Part shown: positions 1-11,474 of the stretch, one piece after another
How positions within the stretch are numbered: position 1 is the first letter of the stretch
Layout: each line of letters begins with the position of its first letter
Source of the DNA: Orobanche coerulescens
Taxonomy: Eukaryota; Streptophyta; Magnoliopsida; Lamiales; Orobanchaceae
Assembly: GCA_033398695.1 (NCBI GenBank)
Contig: CM065806.1
Coordinates: 45,781,001-45,845,000 of the forward strand
Length of the DNA stretch: 64,000 nt
Direction: 5' to 3'
Made by a program: the position numbers and the translations under genes
Notes under the pieces: generated by a model
The model's database searches: none
Seen by the model: the letters and a program-made list of their open reading frames with translations, nothing else
Told to the model about the DNA's origin: nothing

Positions 1-1463
1 AATTAAGGATCAAGAGTAACTCACCGAAATGACAACGAGGACCAAACGAGATCAACGATTCAAAGTGACGTACTTGGGAATGCAATCCTATGATGAAAAA
101 TGGAATAACGTCAAGGATAGTATCAAATTACGAGACACCAATTCATAAACATTTCATACACATGAAATGTATAATCATCACAAGAATCTAATCATCATTA
201 TAACCAAGCAAGATAACTTGCCTCAATACGGAGACGAGAATAATCCTCCCTTGTCGAAACGAACGAACGGTCCTCGACTAATATCGTTTACTCGAACAAT
301 CAACCTTAAACGAAATACATTTTACTCAAGAACATATCCGTATAAGTATCGATATAGAATTAGTAATACGACACCCTACAATCCATTAGAATAGTTTCGC
401 TATCTCAAAATATCGAAGTCTTATACCAAGAATTCTTTTTACCTTAATTTAACCTTAAAATCGGTTCACAAGACATTTACCGAATGTTTGCATGATTCTT
501 CATAACTAAGAATTTATAAAGAACATGTTAAACAACCACTTATGGTGTCAATATCATCCTATGTTGATTAAACTTTCCAAAAACATTACAATGTTGAAAT
601 GTAAAAATCTGCACAACTAAGTTCATCAATACATCTCATCTAAATTGAATATTAAGCTTATAATAAGGTTATATTAGTTATGAGATTACACCATATTCAT
701 GAAGATTATCAAAACCATCCTTACAAAACTGGAAGATCCATTAATATCATTTATGAAATCACCTAGCTTAGGTTTTAGAATTACCACACTAATCTTCTAA
801 CATTCAACAAGGTGTTCTTATCATTCCTCATGGACTTGTGAATCTGAACCATAATGATGTTAAAACTTCTAAGGTTTCTGAATAAGAGAACATCATTCTA
901 TCTTCAATATTGTCAAGTTCTTCCCAAGGTAAATGAATATCAAGTATGGTGTTTTAACACTTTATGATAACAATTGCATCGATCAAACCCGGTTATGAAG
1001 AAGCTAAATGATTATCTATGTTCTACTTAGGTTACTTCGTCCAGTAAGATGAGCATAACATTTATATCATGGTTACTATCACCATAACATCAAGAACACA
1101 TCCATTTCAAAACCCTCATTTAACATATTCATCAAGAAGTGTTTAAAAAGTTTAATTATAACCATGTTCTACTTGGTTAATTAAACTCTAAGTGAAGTAT
1201 TCTACACTACTAACATTAATATACAAAGAATACAGAGGATAAACATATACATACCTCTAGAAACAAAGAACAACTCTCAACACCACAAGAAACACACTTC
1301 AAGCTCAAGAACACCTTCTAACTTCGAATCAATGTGCTCCAATCCAAGTTACAAGACTCAAAACCAAGGTGGAGGAGGTTAATATCGGTCTAGGGAGGCA
1401 GGAGAGAGAATATACGGAGAGAAAATCGAGTTGAAACTGAAAGAAAAGAAAAACAGGCTGGTC

Positions 1464-1473
1464 CTATAAATAG
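1464..1473 (-). promoter_or_regulatory. LTR TATA box of element A
   Basis: CTATTTATAG on the minus strand lies about 540 bp into the LTR, directly downstream of the inverted-repeat cluster. The equivalent position in the LARD LTRs carries TATATATA or TATAAATA. The call rests on sequence and position; no transcript data are available. Confidence 0.5.
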
Positions 1474-1485
1474 ACTGCACATGCT

Positions 1486-1826
1486 TAACGTACGCTATCG
1501 AACAAATTTAGAGTACGTTAACACTCTTACGTACGCTAACCGGTTAATGTTACGTACATAAGCGGCTTACAGTGGCTACTGTCTCGAATCCGCAGGCCAT
1601 TAGCGTACGCTAATTAAAAGGGTGTTACATACGCTATTAAAGGTTGACTATGACCGACACGACAGCCCAGGCATCATACACATGCATGCCATCGGATAAC
1701 AGGTTCACGGGCGGAAGTCAACTGATGTCAGATTCTCTCTTAGCGTACGCAACAGAGAAAGCATTATGTATGTTAAGGCACAAGATTAACGTATGTTAAT
1801 CCTGCTACGTAGCGTACGCTACATCG
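1486..1826 (-). promoter_or_regulatory. Cluster of TAGCG-NN-CGCTA inverted half-sites in the U3 of element A
   Basis: Full motifs TAGCGTACGCTA lie at 1601-1612 and 1810-1821, with near copies at about 1486-1497, 1528-1540, 1623-1635 and 1741-1752 and related ACGTACG/ACGTTA pieces between. In element orientation the cluster ends just upstream of the TATA box. The same cluster recurs in the right LTR, where LARD2 splits it (about 23447-23605 and 31758-31840). It could be a binding array for a dimeric DNA-binding protein; that role is inference. Confidence 0.6.
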
Positions 1827-2014
1827 CCAGAAAAGGCCCAAAAATGCAACTCTCCCTTAACATTGAATCATCAAGTATGAAGTGAAATAACAACAATACG
1901 AAGCTCAGATCTATAACACCTCAACATAATACTGAATGAAACAATCCACGATATTCAAATTACTCGAGTAATACAACGACAGAAAAAAATGAAGAATTAC
2001 AGTCGGATATTACA

Positions 2015-2032
2015 TACTCGCCCCCTTAAAAG
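2015..2032 (-). other. Polypurine tract of element A
   Basis: On the minus strand a run of purines with GGGGG lies directly before the TGTAATATCC start of the 3' LTR. It follows the conserved box TTCGAGGACGAA that several elements here carry just upstream of the tract. It primes plus-strand DNA synthesis during reverse transcription. The pol stop codon at 2049-2051 is only about 35 bp upstream, as in element D. Confidence 0.75.
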
Positions 2033-2048
2033 GAGTTTCGTCCTCGAA

Positions 2049-3515
2049 CTAAGGGGTAAATAATTCGGTATATCTCACTTGCATACTATCCTCGGTTTCC
2101 CACGTAGCCTCCTCGACTCCATGTCGTGACCACTGAACTTTTAGCAGGGGAATCGCCTTGTTCCGCAACTGTTTGATCCTCCTCTCGAGTATCTGTACAA
2201 GACACTGCTCGTAGGAATGATCCTCTGCTAATTCGATCTCATCGAACTAAAGTATATGACTCGGATCAGCAACGTACTTCATCAACTGGGAGACATGAAA
2301 CACATTGTGAATCCGACTTAAAGCCGGAGGCAAATCCAGTCGATAAGCCAGATCACCTACACGCTCAAAAACCTCAAATGGCCAAATGTACCTCGGGCTC
2401 AGCTTGCCCTTCTTCCCAAAACGAAAAGCACCTCGGGTGGGAGACACTTTCATCAACACATGGTTACCAACCTCGAACTCAAGCGGTCATCGACGGTGGT
2501 CTGCGTAGGACTTCTGTCGACTTTGAGCCATTAACAAATGACTCCTAATCATAGCGATCTTCTCACGGGTTGCTAATAACATATCGGGTTCCGTACCCAG
2601 AGATTCTGACAGTTCATCCCAACACAAAGGGGACCTACAGCGATGGCCATACAATGCCTCATGCGGAGCCATCTGAATCGAAGCATGCCAACTATTATTA
2701 TAAGTGAATTCCACCAGAGGTAGCTGGGCTTCCCGATCGTCCTTCCAATCGATAGCACATGCTCTCAACATGTCCTCTAGAGTTTGGATGGTTCTCTCGG
2801 ACTAACCATCGGTCTGCGGATGGAAAGCCGTACTGAAATTCAACTGCGTGCCCATCGCACGATGAACTGCCTTCCAGAAGTGCGACACAAATCGCCCGTC
2901 ATGATCCGATACAATACTCTTGGGGGTACCATGTAACCTCACAATTTCCTTAATAAAAAGATGGGCCAGTCTCTCGAGACCCCACGTGTCCTTAATCTCC
3001 AAGAAGTGGTCTGATTTGGTCATCCGATCCACAATCACCCAAATCGTGTTCATTCCTCGACGACTCATCGGCAAGCTAGTGATAAAATCCATCGATATGT
3101 CCTCCCATTTCCACTCGGGAATCGGGAGGGGTTTCAGCATTCATGCGGGTCGCTGGTGCTCAATCTTAACCTGCTGACAGGTTAAACATATCGAAATGAA
3201 TTCGGCGACCTCACGTTTCATATTTTCCCACCAATAATGTTGTTTCAAATCCTTATACATCTTACTAGACCCCGGGTGAATCGAATACGGGGTAGCATGG
3301 GCTTCTCTCATGATAGAGTTCCTCAACTCTTCATCTGCGGGTATACACGCTCGATTCCTGAAGCGTATCAATCCATCCTCGTGGATCACAAATCCAGGGG
3401 CTTTCCCTTGGGTTACTTCATCCCGAACTCGAGATAAGAATAGGTCCGTAACCTACTTTGATCTGATTACATCATCAAGAGACGAAGAAATCTCAAGTGT
3501 GCAAAGTTGTCCATG
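2049..3515 (-). pseudogene. Element A integrase with chromodomain-like C-terminus (broken)
   Basis: This is the 3' part of pol. From the N-terminus there is an HHCC zinc region at about 3389-3170 (histidines in REAHATPYSIHPG, then CLTCQQ). The catalytic core follows, with DFITS and VSDHDGR carrying the two aspartates and [12 protein letters not shown] carrying the glutamate. Then come the GKLSPR and HNVFHVSQL region of the C-terminal domain and a tail with [11 protein letters not shown] and VQWSRHGVEEATWE that resembles a chromovirus chromodomain. The reading frame is cut by stops at about 3140, 2800, 2487 and 2247; TDG*SERT at about 2800 and SHIL*FD at about 2249 look like CAG-to-TAG changes. 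It would have integrated the cDNA and, through the chromodomain, guided it to chromatin. It cannot make a full protein now. Confidence 0.85.
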
Positions 3516-4690
3516 AACACACTATAACCAAACTTCAATCTCTGGCCTCATAAGCTCCAACTGCAATTCCTTCTGAGCTGTCAAGCGGCTAAGCATCTGC
3601 TCCTGCACCGTCTTACGGCTCAAGGCATCGACAACCACATTTGTCTTGCCTGGATGATAAAGGATCTCGATATCATAATCTTTGATTAATTCTAGCCACC
3701 TCCTCTGCCTCATGTTTAACTCATTCTGAGTAAAAATGTATTTCAGGCTCTTGTGATCGGTAAAGATCTGACAGGTAATTCCATACAGATAGTGACGCCA
3801 GATTTTTAAAGCAAACACCACTGCTGCTAGCTCCAATTCATGGGTCGGATAGTTAACTTCATAGGGTCGTAATTGTCTCGATGCATAGGCAATCACTTTT
3901 CCTTCTTGCATCACTACACATCCAAGGCCCTGTCTCGACGCGTCACTATACACCACGAATCCTTCCATTCCTTTTGGTAGAACCAAAACAGGTGCTGAAA
4001 TCAATCGACTCTTGAGCTCATCAAAACGTTGCTGACATACTTCTGACCACAAATACTTCTTATCCTTCCTCAGTAGGTTAGTCATCGGTTGCACAATTTT
4101 GGAAAATCCTTCCACGAACCGTCGGTAGTAACCTGCTAGGCCGAGAAAACTACGAACTTCCTTCACGTTCTTTGGAGGTAGCCAATCTCGAATGGCTTCT
4201 GTCTTCTGTGGGTCCACTCTCATTCCTTCGGCTGATATCACATGCCCAAGAACGATAACCTCAGGCATCTAGAAATCACATTTAGAAAACTTCCCATAAA
4301 GCTGTTCCCGCCTCAACGCATCGAGAACTTGGTGGAGATGACATTCATGCTCTTCGTGGTCACGAGAGTAAATCAGAATGTCGTCAATAAAAACGACTAC
4401 AAAGCGGTCTAGATAGTTAATAAAAACCAGATTCATCAACTCCATGAATAAAGCTGGTGCATTAGTTAATCCAAATGGCATCACCACGAACTCATAATGC
4501 CCATAGCGAGTGCGGAAAGCCGTCTTCGAAATGTCAGACTCTCGAATCCTCAACTGATGATAACCAGATCTCAAGTCGATCTTAGAAAACACAGCAGCTC
4601 CCTGAAGTTGATCCAATAAATCATCAATACGAGGCAAATGATACTTGTTCTTGATGGTTACCTTGTTCAGCTTACGGTAATCAATGCATA
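3516..4690 (-). pseudogene. Element A reverse transcriptase (C-terminal part) and RNase H
   Basis: Reading leftwards from the LARD1 insertion at 4690, the RT resumes at the palm with PLPRI-like sequence, [22 protein letters not shown] and the catalytic FIDDILIYS. The thumb and connection follow, then the gypsy RNase H with [16 protein letters not shown] and FTDHKSLKY, ending in [19 protein letters not shown] replaces the tryptophan in KCEFWMPEV at about 4266-4268, and another TAG lies near 3519. The upstream fingers of the same RT are at 16633-16938, beyond LARD1. Catalytic residues are present in the surviving pieces. Confidence 0.88.
4686..4690. repeat. Target-site duplication of LARD1, left copy
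   Basis: GCATA lies directly before TGTAATACCC of LARD1 and is repeated at 16633-16637 after the element. Removing the element and one copy restores the interrupted RT reading of element A. Confidence 0.85.
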
Positions 4691-7600
4691 TGTAATACCC
4701 ATATTTTTTTCGCTTTCGTTTTGTTCGACTCTATTGACTCGTTTGTGTTCGTCGATAATTTCTGGACTTGTTCTACTCTTCACTTTTTGTTGTTCGAACG
4801 AGTTGCAGTATTGTTTCGGATTAATCCGTTTGTCGTTGTGACTTTTCTAAATTCGGCTCCGCTCCTGTGAATCTTATGAAAATGTATATCATGTCGTTTT
4901 TATCGGATCATATATTGTCTTGATTCGTGCTGTGGCCTTCGGGGATGCTATTCAATTTCTGTTATTCGTTATGATTCGGATATGATTGTTCGACTGTTGA
5001 TGTTTCGATCGTTGTTGTTCGATCGTTTGTTGTCCAGTATTCGTTGGTCTCGTATCATGATTTTTGAGCGTTCAGACCACTTCGTAATTCCCTTAAGTTC
5101 GGGAAATTAACTTCGTTTTCGATCTTCCAATCCTCGTGTTGTCGAATTTAGTATTTGTTCAGCGATTAACTCGCGTTTTGATTGATGTACTGTTTGGGAT
5201 GTTCAACCATACTGATTTTTGTCCGTGCGTTTTGTTATCATTCTGAAATGGCGATGTGGATGTTAGCAGCCACGTGCTGCATGTGATTCGTTGCAAGCCG
5301 TTGGCAACGGACAGAGTGTGTTATCTGAGGTTGTTTTGCATTGATCGTTTTATGTTTTAAGTTTCGGGACGAAACTTCTTTTTAGTGGGGTAGAATGTAA
5401 TACCCATACTTTCTATTTCTATATTTTTCGATTCTAGTGACTTGCTTGTGTTCATTGACACATTTCAGACATGGTTTGTTCAGCACATTTCGTCATTCGA
5501 GCAAGTTTTTGATATTGTTTCGGATTAATCGACGTATTAGTTTGACTTTGTAAAATCACCATCGATTCTTGGAAACTCAAAAAGTTCTGAGTCTTTGCAG
5601 TATGATAGAGCATCAAGTTAGCTTTCCAATGGTTCAAACGGTGAGTCAATCGGAGTCCGGACGAAGGAGTTGTGGTCGAAATAGCAAAGACTACACAGTG
5701 TATAATTAGCGCACGCTAAACGCATGTATTAGCGCGCGCTAACGAAGTCTGGCAGAGGGTTCTGGACTGCATTTTGCAGCCGATAGCGCATGCTACACAT
5801 ACCTTAGCGTGCGCTAACTGTTATCATTATATATAGGACTGCAGAGGTCAACTTTCGTCATTTCTTCCTCCCTTTTCTTCCTTCCGGCGATCTAGACGAT
5901 CTTGAGGGCGTATAAGCATGGATTTTGGCCTGATATCATCACCCATCAACATCTTTGAGTTTCTAGTATGGATTTAACAACATCCCAACATCTTTCCTCA
6001 TTTTAATCAAGGTAATATTCTTAGAACCCTAATTTTGGGTATTTTGGGGGTTTTCTTCATGATTCGTTGATTTTGTCCGAGATTGATGAATTGTTCTTGG
6101 TATTCTTGTTGTATTGATCATGGTCTTCGGATTTTGTGACTCATTTATCAATTTTTATCACCCGGAACTTGATTCTCGATTTGCCTTGAAGAAACCCTCG
6201 GATCCATGTTGTTTTTCGAGTTGATTCGAATTCCGTTTAGCGTTATTGATTCGTGGTGATGTTATTTTCGTAGTTTTCTGGAGTTGTCGAGTTCTTGTTC
6301 GTTCTTGGAATTTTGAGGGCTACCCGACCGTGTCCGTTCGTCGTTTCATTGCTTGTGGTATCGAGGCAAGTATCTTGCCCATACTTTTCATGTTTCGTAG
6401 ACGGAATCATTGATAAATGATTTTATGAGCAATCCGAATGTTTAAATGAACTTTAAAAAGGATCGGTATGTTCTCGATAAATGTTGTCTTTCAAAAGATA
6501 ACTCGTATACTTCGTAAACAAATGTGTTTTCGGTATATGTGTGTTGGTTACATATGTTTGGTGATGTTACAATAATATTTAGTGATGTTAGTAGACCGAA
6601 ATTAATTGCCGAGGATTGTGTATTGATATGTGTAAATGTTCGGTGAATATGTGACGTTGTGTGATATTAGTTGTTATTCATTCGTAAGGAGGTTGTGGCG
6701 CTTGGTGTTGTTTGGTACTGATAATTGCTTGTGGTTGTGTGACATTAGTCATGAGTATACGTCGACTAAAGTGGCCATTCTAGCGAAGTACCTAGCATTT
6801 GTATGCATATTCTAGTATTCGAATTATGGCTTTCCGTGGCGTTGTGGATGATATGTGTATGTTCACCTAGGGACAGTCTGACGGGGCCTCTAGGGATACG
6901 TATTGCCGTGTGTGTGCGTATCGCGAACTAGGGTTAACCACCCAGGGATGTCCGACGGGGCTCTGCGGGGTACGGCGGCCGTGAGTCTCGTACCAATGGT
7001 TAACTTTGAAATGTTTTGTTGGAGAACTGTGATTTTTGGCGCATATTTCGTCTGATTAGAATGGCAGTCCAAATGGTATCGTACTTGGCTGGAATGGCAC
7101 CAGTAAATGTGTTGTGTGTGATGTGTACCTTGGCTGTGATAATTTGGTATGGGTACGTGATTCTTGTGGTTGCTCTGTGTATTGTAGCTCTGTGGTGTGT
7201 CGAGTTCGACCGTATGGTTGAGTCTTGGACCCCCCGTGATTGTGGATGGAATGTTATGATTGGGTCGTGGACCCCGTATTTTGTTATCGGAATCGTATTT
7301 GGAAATAAATGATTTTTGGGCTGTGTCCCTAAGTGTTTCGAAAGGCTTGAAAATTCTTAAACCACAAATGTTTTTAAAACTCCCGAGATTGTAAAATGTT
7401 TGTAAGATATAAAATGGTTTTATTCCTATCTTTCATAATTCAAACGATTTTGATCAAGTGAATTATCTCGGGAAGTATATTCACGGTTTCTATGTCCTTG
7501 GAGTATGATATGTATGGCTTGTCTTTGTATTTATACTTGCACTAGCAAAACAATGGAGTTTTGCTAACCCCCGAGTATTCGGGGGGTGGATGTCTGTTTT

Positions 7601-7975
7601 GCGTCCAGGTACTTGCAGGTTGCTGGGGAGCAATTCACAGGATCGTTACGAAGGATGATGGAAGACGACGATACTAATCACATGAATCCGGTGTTGAGTA
7701 TTTGGTGATGTCTTGTTTTGTCCTTCCGTTGTGTTTATTTTCCCCTTATACGGGAATGTTGATTTATGTTAACCCCTGCGTGGGTATGAGTTACAAGAAA
7801 GAGTAATGTATGGCTGATGTGTATGTTGTGGTAAAAGACCAAATCGGTCTAATGGTCCGTTAATTACCCATGTCGGTATGTATGGTATTGTGGTGTTTAT
7901 GTAATTAGCCTGGTCGATCCTCGTGGAGAGGGTCTACGGCGCTGTAATATTCCCGAGTGGTTTGGGGGTGTTACA
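4691..7975 (+). repeat. 5' LTR of LARD1, long form
   Basis: It starts TGTAATACCC next to the target duplication and ends GTGTTACA before the PBS. It has two parts: segment A (4691-5395) and segment B (5396-7975). Segment B alone corresponds to the complete LTR of LARD2. An internal second LTR-start-like junction (AGTGGGGTAGAA followed by TGTAATACCC) sits at 5384-5405. Small ORFs here, such as 7016-7312 and 7923-8153, show no known domain and recur in every LTR copy; I regard them as chance. Confidence 0.8.
5707..5835 (+). promoter_or_regulatory. LARD1 promoter: four inverted half-site motifs then TATA box
   Basis: Motifs of the form TAGCG-NN-CGCTA lie at 5707-5718 and 5730-5741 and again at 5805-5816, with a near copy TAGCGCATGCTA at 5784-5795. 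TATATATA follows at 5828-5835, 12 bp after the last motif. LARD2 has the same set at 31252-31366 with its TATA at 31233-31240 (minus strand). Position and repetition suggest promoter elements of U3; this is inference from layout. Confidence 0.6.
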
Positions 7976-7980
7976 GAATA

Positions 7981-7992
7981 TGGTATCAGAGC
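7981..7992 (+). other. Primer-binding site of LARD1 (initiator tRNA-Met)
   Basis: TGGTATCAGAGC, the standard plant initiator tRNA-Met complement, lies 5 bp after the LTR end at 7975. It fixes the LTR boundary and the element's orientation. Confidence 0.9.
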
Positions 7993-9082
7993 TTAGGTTG
8001 CGGAAACCTAGGCTGTCGGGTCGAGTTGTGTGTTGTCGGGCCTTGTCTTGTCTTGTCAGATTTTGTCTGACTGAGTTGTGTCGCGACGCGTCGTCTGAGG
8101 TGTCGGTCGTGATTAGTATCGAGGTGCAGCCATCATCTTCGTGCGATCTGTAGATGTAAGTCTCCCTACTTTGTTGCTCTCGTGTTATACGAGCTTGTGT
8201 GATTATGTGTTATTATGTGGAGTTTAAATGTGAATTGTGAATATGCAATCTATGTTTGTTGATTCTTGTGTTGTACTGGAATGAAAAGTGATATCGGTGT
8301 ATAAATGTGTACATATATTGTGTGAATCGTTTTACTGGAGTAACGGCTTGGTGTGATCCCGCAAGGAAAGTTTGTCAATGTGATATTTCAAAGTTTAGTT
8401 ATTTTTGAAGAGTCACGTAAATTTTATTTTAAAACATCCTTCAAGAAAAGAATTTTTTTGATTTCGTATGATGACCTCGAGACCGGACTTTTTTTTAGAA
8501 CTTAACTACTTATATTTTATTTTCATCTTGCATTGCAAGTTTTCAAAATTTGATTTTAAAGACCCAAATGAGGTCTACCAAAAATTTACTCGAAATGTGG
8601 CTCTTGCTTTCGACTTTTTGATTTCATGATCGTCGGTTCGGGGGTATGTAGTGATGTTGGCATTATTATTTGGTCAATAATGCTCAAAATTGTGATTAAG
8701 TTAGTGGTGTGAACATTAAGTCGTCCTAAATGCACTTGTTGTGAGAGTCCTCATTACTGAGAGGTAGGATTTCAGTTTTAGATGTTAATTATCTTTTGAC
8801 GGTTGCTTGTGCGATACTGTAATTATGTGGACATATGATGTTGACGTGTGATTGGATTTGATGGTATTGGATCGTATTTTGATAAAATGGTAAATTATGT
8901 CTGTTGTGTGTGTATTCGAAAACGCTTTTCTGAAAATTTTATAAACTTGAGCAAGTTGTGGAAAATTAAATTTCATAAAGTTTTGACGGTTCGCTTAATC
9001 GACGGCTTCGTGTGGACTTTGAAAATCGTTTAAAATTGGCGAGCCGGCCTTGAATTTCCTAAAGGAACCCCGACGGTATTGA
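7993..9082 (+). other. LARD1 internal region, left part (non-coding)
   Basis: I see no gag, protease or RT reading in any frame. The stretch is colinear with the reverse complement of LARD2 from about 28959 to 27868 and carries homopurine and homopyrimidine runs. Right after the PBS there is a CTTGTCTTGTC repeat tract at about 8042-8057. It ends where copia H begins, within GACGGTATTGAAA. Confidence 0.75.
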
Positions 9083-9745
9083 AAAAGCAGCTTCTGTATA
9101 GGTACTAGGCTCATCATCTATGAGCGACACATCATCATCCTCTGTTACGAGATAACCATATCTCTCAGGTTCATGTCGCATCCTATCAGATCTGCGTGGG
9201 ACTTGTGTACTTTGAATGGGCTCTTCAACTGTTTGTTGAGCTTGTTCGGTTTCCATCAGTGAAGCGATGTCTTCTTGTGGTTCTCGAGTTTCCTCGAGAA
9301 TTACTCTTCTCCCACTGTCTCTTTTGGAAATAAATTCCCTTTCTAAGAATACAGCATTTCGAGCAACAAACACTTTGTTCTCTGCGGGCTTGTAAAAGTA
9401 ATATCCTTTAGTTTCCTTAGGATATCCCACAAATAAACATCTTTCGATCGGCTGCCGGTTTGTCAAACACTTGGCGCCTTACGAGCAACCGCAACCCCAG
9501 ATCTTTAGAAAAGACAAGTTTGGTCTTTTACCACCCATTTCTCAAATGGTGTCTTTTCAATCGCTTTAGATGGAACACGGTTAAGGGTGAATGCTGCTGT
9601 TTCTAAGGCGTGGCCCCAAAATGATAATGGAAGCTCTGTTCGACTCATCATGGATCGAACCATATCTAATAAAGTTCGATTCCTCCTCTCGGACACTCCG
9701 TTATCTTGAGGTGTGCCGGAGGAGTAAGTTGCGAAACAATTCCAC
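9083..9745 (-). pseudogene. Copia H integrase, C-terminal part (broken)
   Basis: Two pieces continue the integrase of the long ORF to the right. Residues DNGVSERRNRTLLDM carry the catalytic glutamate region of a copia integrase, then SFWGHALETAAF and LNRVPSKAIEKTPFE. After a TAA at about 9480 the frame resumes with RCLFVGYPKETKGYYFY and an acidic linker to DDEPSTYTEAA. The next residues come from LARD1, not from copia. A frameshift at about 9710-9745 separates this from the main ORF. RT, which normally follows, is gone. Confidence 0.85.
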
Positions 9746-11474
9746 AACTCCTAAGATGATCATCGAATTCTTGGCTCAAGTATTCCCCACCTCGATCTGA
9801 TCGAAGGGCTTTAATTGTCTTGCCAAGTTGATTATGTACTTCATTCTGGAATATTTTGAACATTTCAAAAGATTCATGTTTATACTTCATAAGATAAACA
9901 TATCCATATCGGCTAAAATCATCGGTGAATGTAATGAAGTATTGGTATCCGCCTCTGGCATGAGTGCTAAGAGGTCCGCATACATCAGTATGTATTAGGC
10001 CTAATAGATCACTAGCCCTTTCTCCATGACCGGTGATAGGATTCTTCGTCATCTTGCCCAATAAACAAGATTCGCATGTCCCATATGATTCATAGTCAAA
10101 AGAGTCTAAAAGTCCATCATTATGGAGTTTAGAAATGCGTTTCTCGTTTATGTGACCAAGTCGACAATGCCATAAGTAAGTCGGATTAGAATCATTGAGC
10201 TTAGGTTTCTTGGATGCAATGTTATAGACTTCCAAAGTGTCGGACTCATCTAGATCAATATTGTAAAGGCCAGTATATAACTTTGCAGCACCATAAAGCA
10301 AGTCATCAAAGAAAATACGAATGATCTTATTCTTAATAAGAAAACTGTAACCTTCACAATCTAATGTAGAAACTGAAATAATATTCCTATTCATAGCAGG
10401 AACATAATAGCAATTGTTCAAAACTAACAAAAGCCCATTGGGCAAAACTAGATCATAAGTTCCTACGGCTAGTGCAGCAACTCTTGCTCTATTGCCGACT
10501 CTTAGATTTACTTCCCCTTTCTTCAGTTCTCTACTGCTTCTCAACCCCTGCACATTTGTACAAATGTGAGATCCACATCCAGTATCTAATACCCAGGAGT
10601 TAGAGGTAGATAAGTCAACTTCTATAACAAATATACATGTGGCAGTCTCACTACCCTTGGTACGCTTTAGCTCTTCCAAGTAAATCTTGCAATTTCTTTT
10701 CCAGTGTCCTGGTTTATTGCAATGATGGCAATTTCCATCTTTGGGAGCTTTAGCCTTGAAACCCGGCCTAGTAGGGTCTTTAGATTTGGCAACTTTTGCC
10801 TTACCCTTGCCCTTGCCTTTGTTCTTAAAGGATTTCCCTTTGCTGACCATCAACACATGGCTTGGTTTCTTCTTAATATTCTGCTCAGCCGTTTTAAGCA
10901 TCCCATGCAGCTCAGCAATGGACTTCTCCATCTCATTCATATTATAGTTCATAATGAACTGACCAAAACTTTCGGGTAATGAGTTTAGGATCACATCCGT
11001 GGAGTGCTCCTTAGAAAGTGGAAAACCAAGTCTTTCAAGATGATCAATATATCCTTTCACGTGAGCGCTGACAGATGTCCCCTCAACCATCTTGCAAGCA
11101 TACAAGGCTTGAAAGGTCTCATACCTCTCTTGCCTAGCATGCTTCGAGAAAGTTTCCTTGAGGTGAGCATTTAGCTCATAAGCTTCCATTTCCTCTAGAT
11201 TCTTCTGAAGTTCTGGACAAATGGTGGCCAACATAAGACAACCGACATCAATGGAATCATCACAATGTTTCTTCCATTTGTCTTTTGTTGCTTTGTTTGC
11301 ATTGTCAGCTGGCTCATCGAGTATTTCTTCCTCAAGAACATACAACTTTCTTTCTTGCTTGAGAACTATTCTCAAGCTCCGGATCCAATCCAGATAGTTG
11401 CTGCCGTTTTCTTTAAGCTTGTCCTTCTCAAGGACAGATCGTAGTGAAATGGTGGATGTGTTGTTTGATGCCAT
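9746..11474 (-). pseudogene. Copia H gag, protease and integrase N-terminal part
   Basis: I start at the ATG at 11474 (MASNNTSTISL), which fits copia gag starts better than the ATG 21 bp upstream. The gag opens with NYLDWIRSLRIVL and contains a UBN2-type capsid region, then a lysine/glycine-rich stretch (KGKGKGKAK) and one knuckle CHHCNKPGHWKRNC. The protease motif is DTGCGSHIC. The GAG-pre-integrase has LWHCRLGHINEKR and CESCLLGKM, and the integrase core has HTDVCGP, TFTDDFSRYGY and RSDRGGEY. The ORF is about 570 residues and open up to a frameshift near 9740. It is the best-preserved coding region in the window, although it lacks RT. Confidence 0.85.

Larger units (their letters stand above)
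1..2014 (-). repeat. 3' LTR of element A (partial)
   Basis: The first base aligns with about position 21963 of the right LTR of A, and the two copies then run together with scattered substitutions (about 98% by eye) to the shared end GGATATTACA at 2014. About 0.85 kb of this LTR lies left of the window. On the minus strand it starts with TGTAATATCC (U3). It holds the palindrome cluster and TATA box listed separately. The small ORF at 167-394 on the plus strand lies in LTR sequence, has no recognisable domain, and I do not treat it as a gene. Confidence 0.85.

Noticed and set aside
5707..5816. Possible CRISPR-like array of palindromic repeats
   Set aside because: Spacing is irregular, spacers are not unique inserts, and the setting is a plant LTR promoter.
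7016..7312. 98-residue plus-strand ORF with a hydrophobic run in the LARD1 LTR, also seen at 24440-24640 and 29795-30052 on the minus strand
   Set aside because: It is LTR sequence, its frame is broken in some copies, it has no known domain, and opposite-strand ORFs overlap it. I see no sign that it is a gene.
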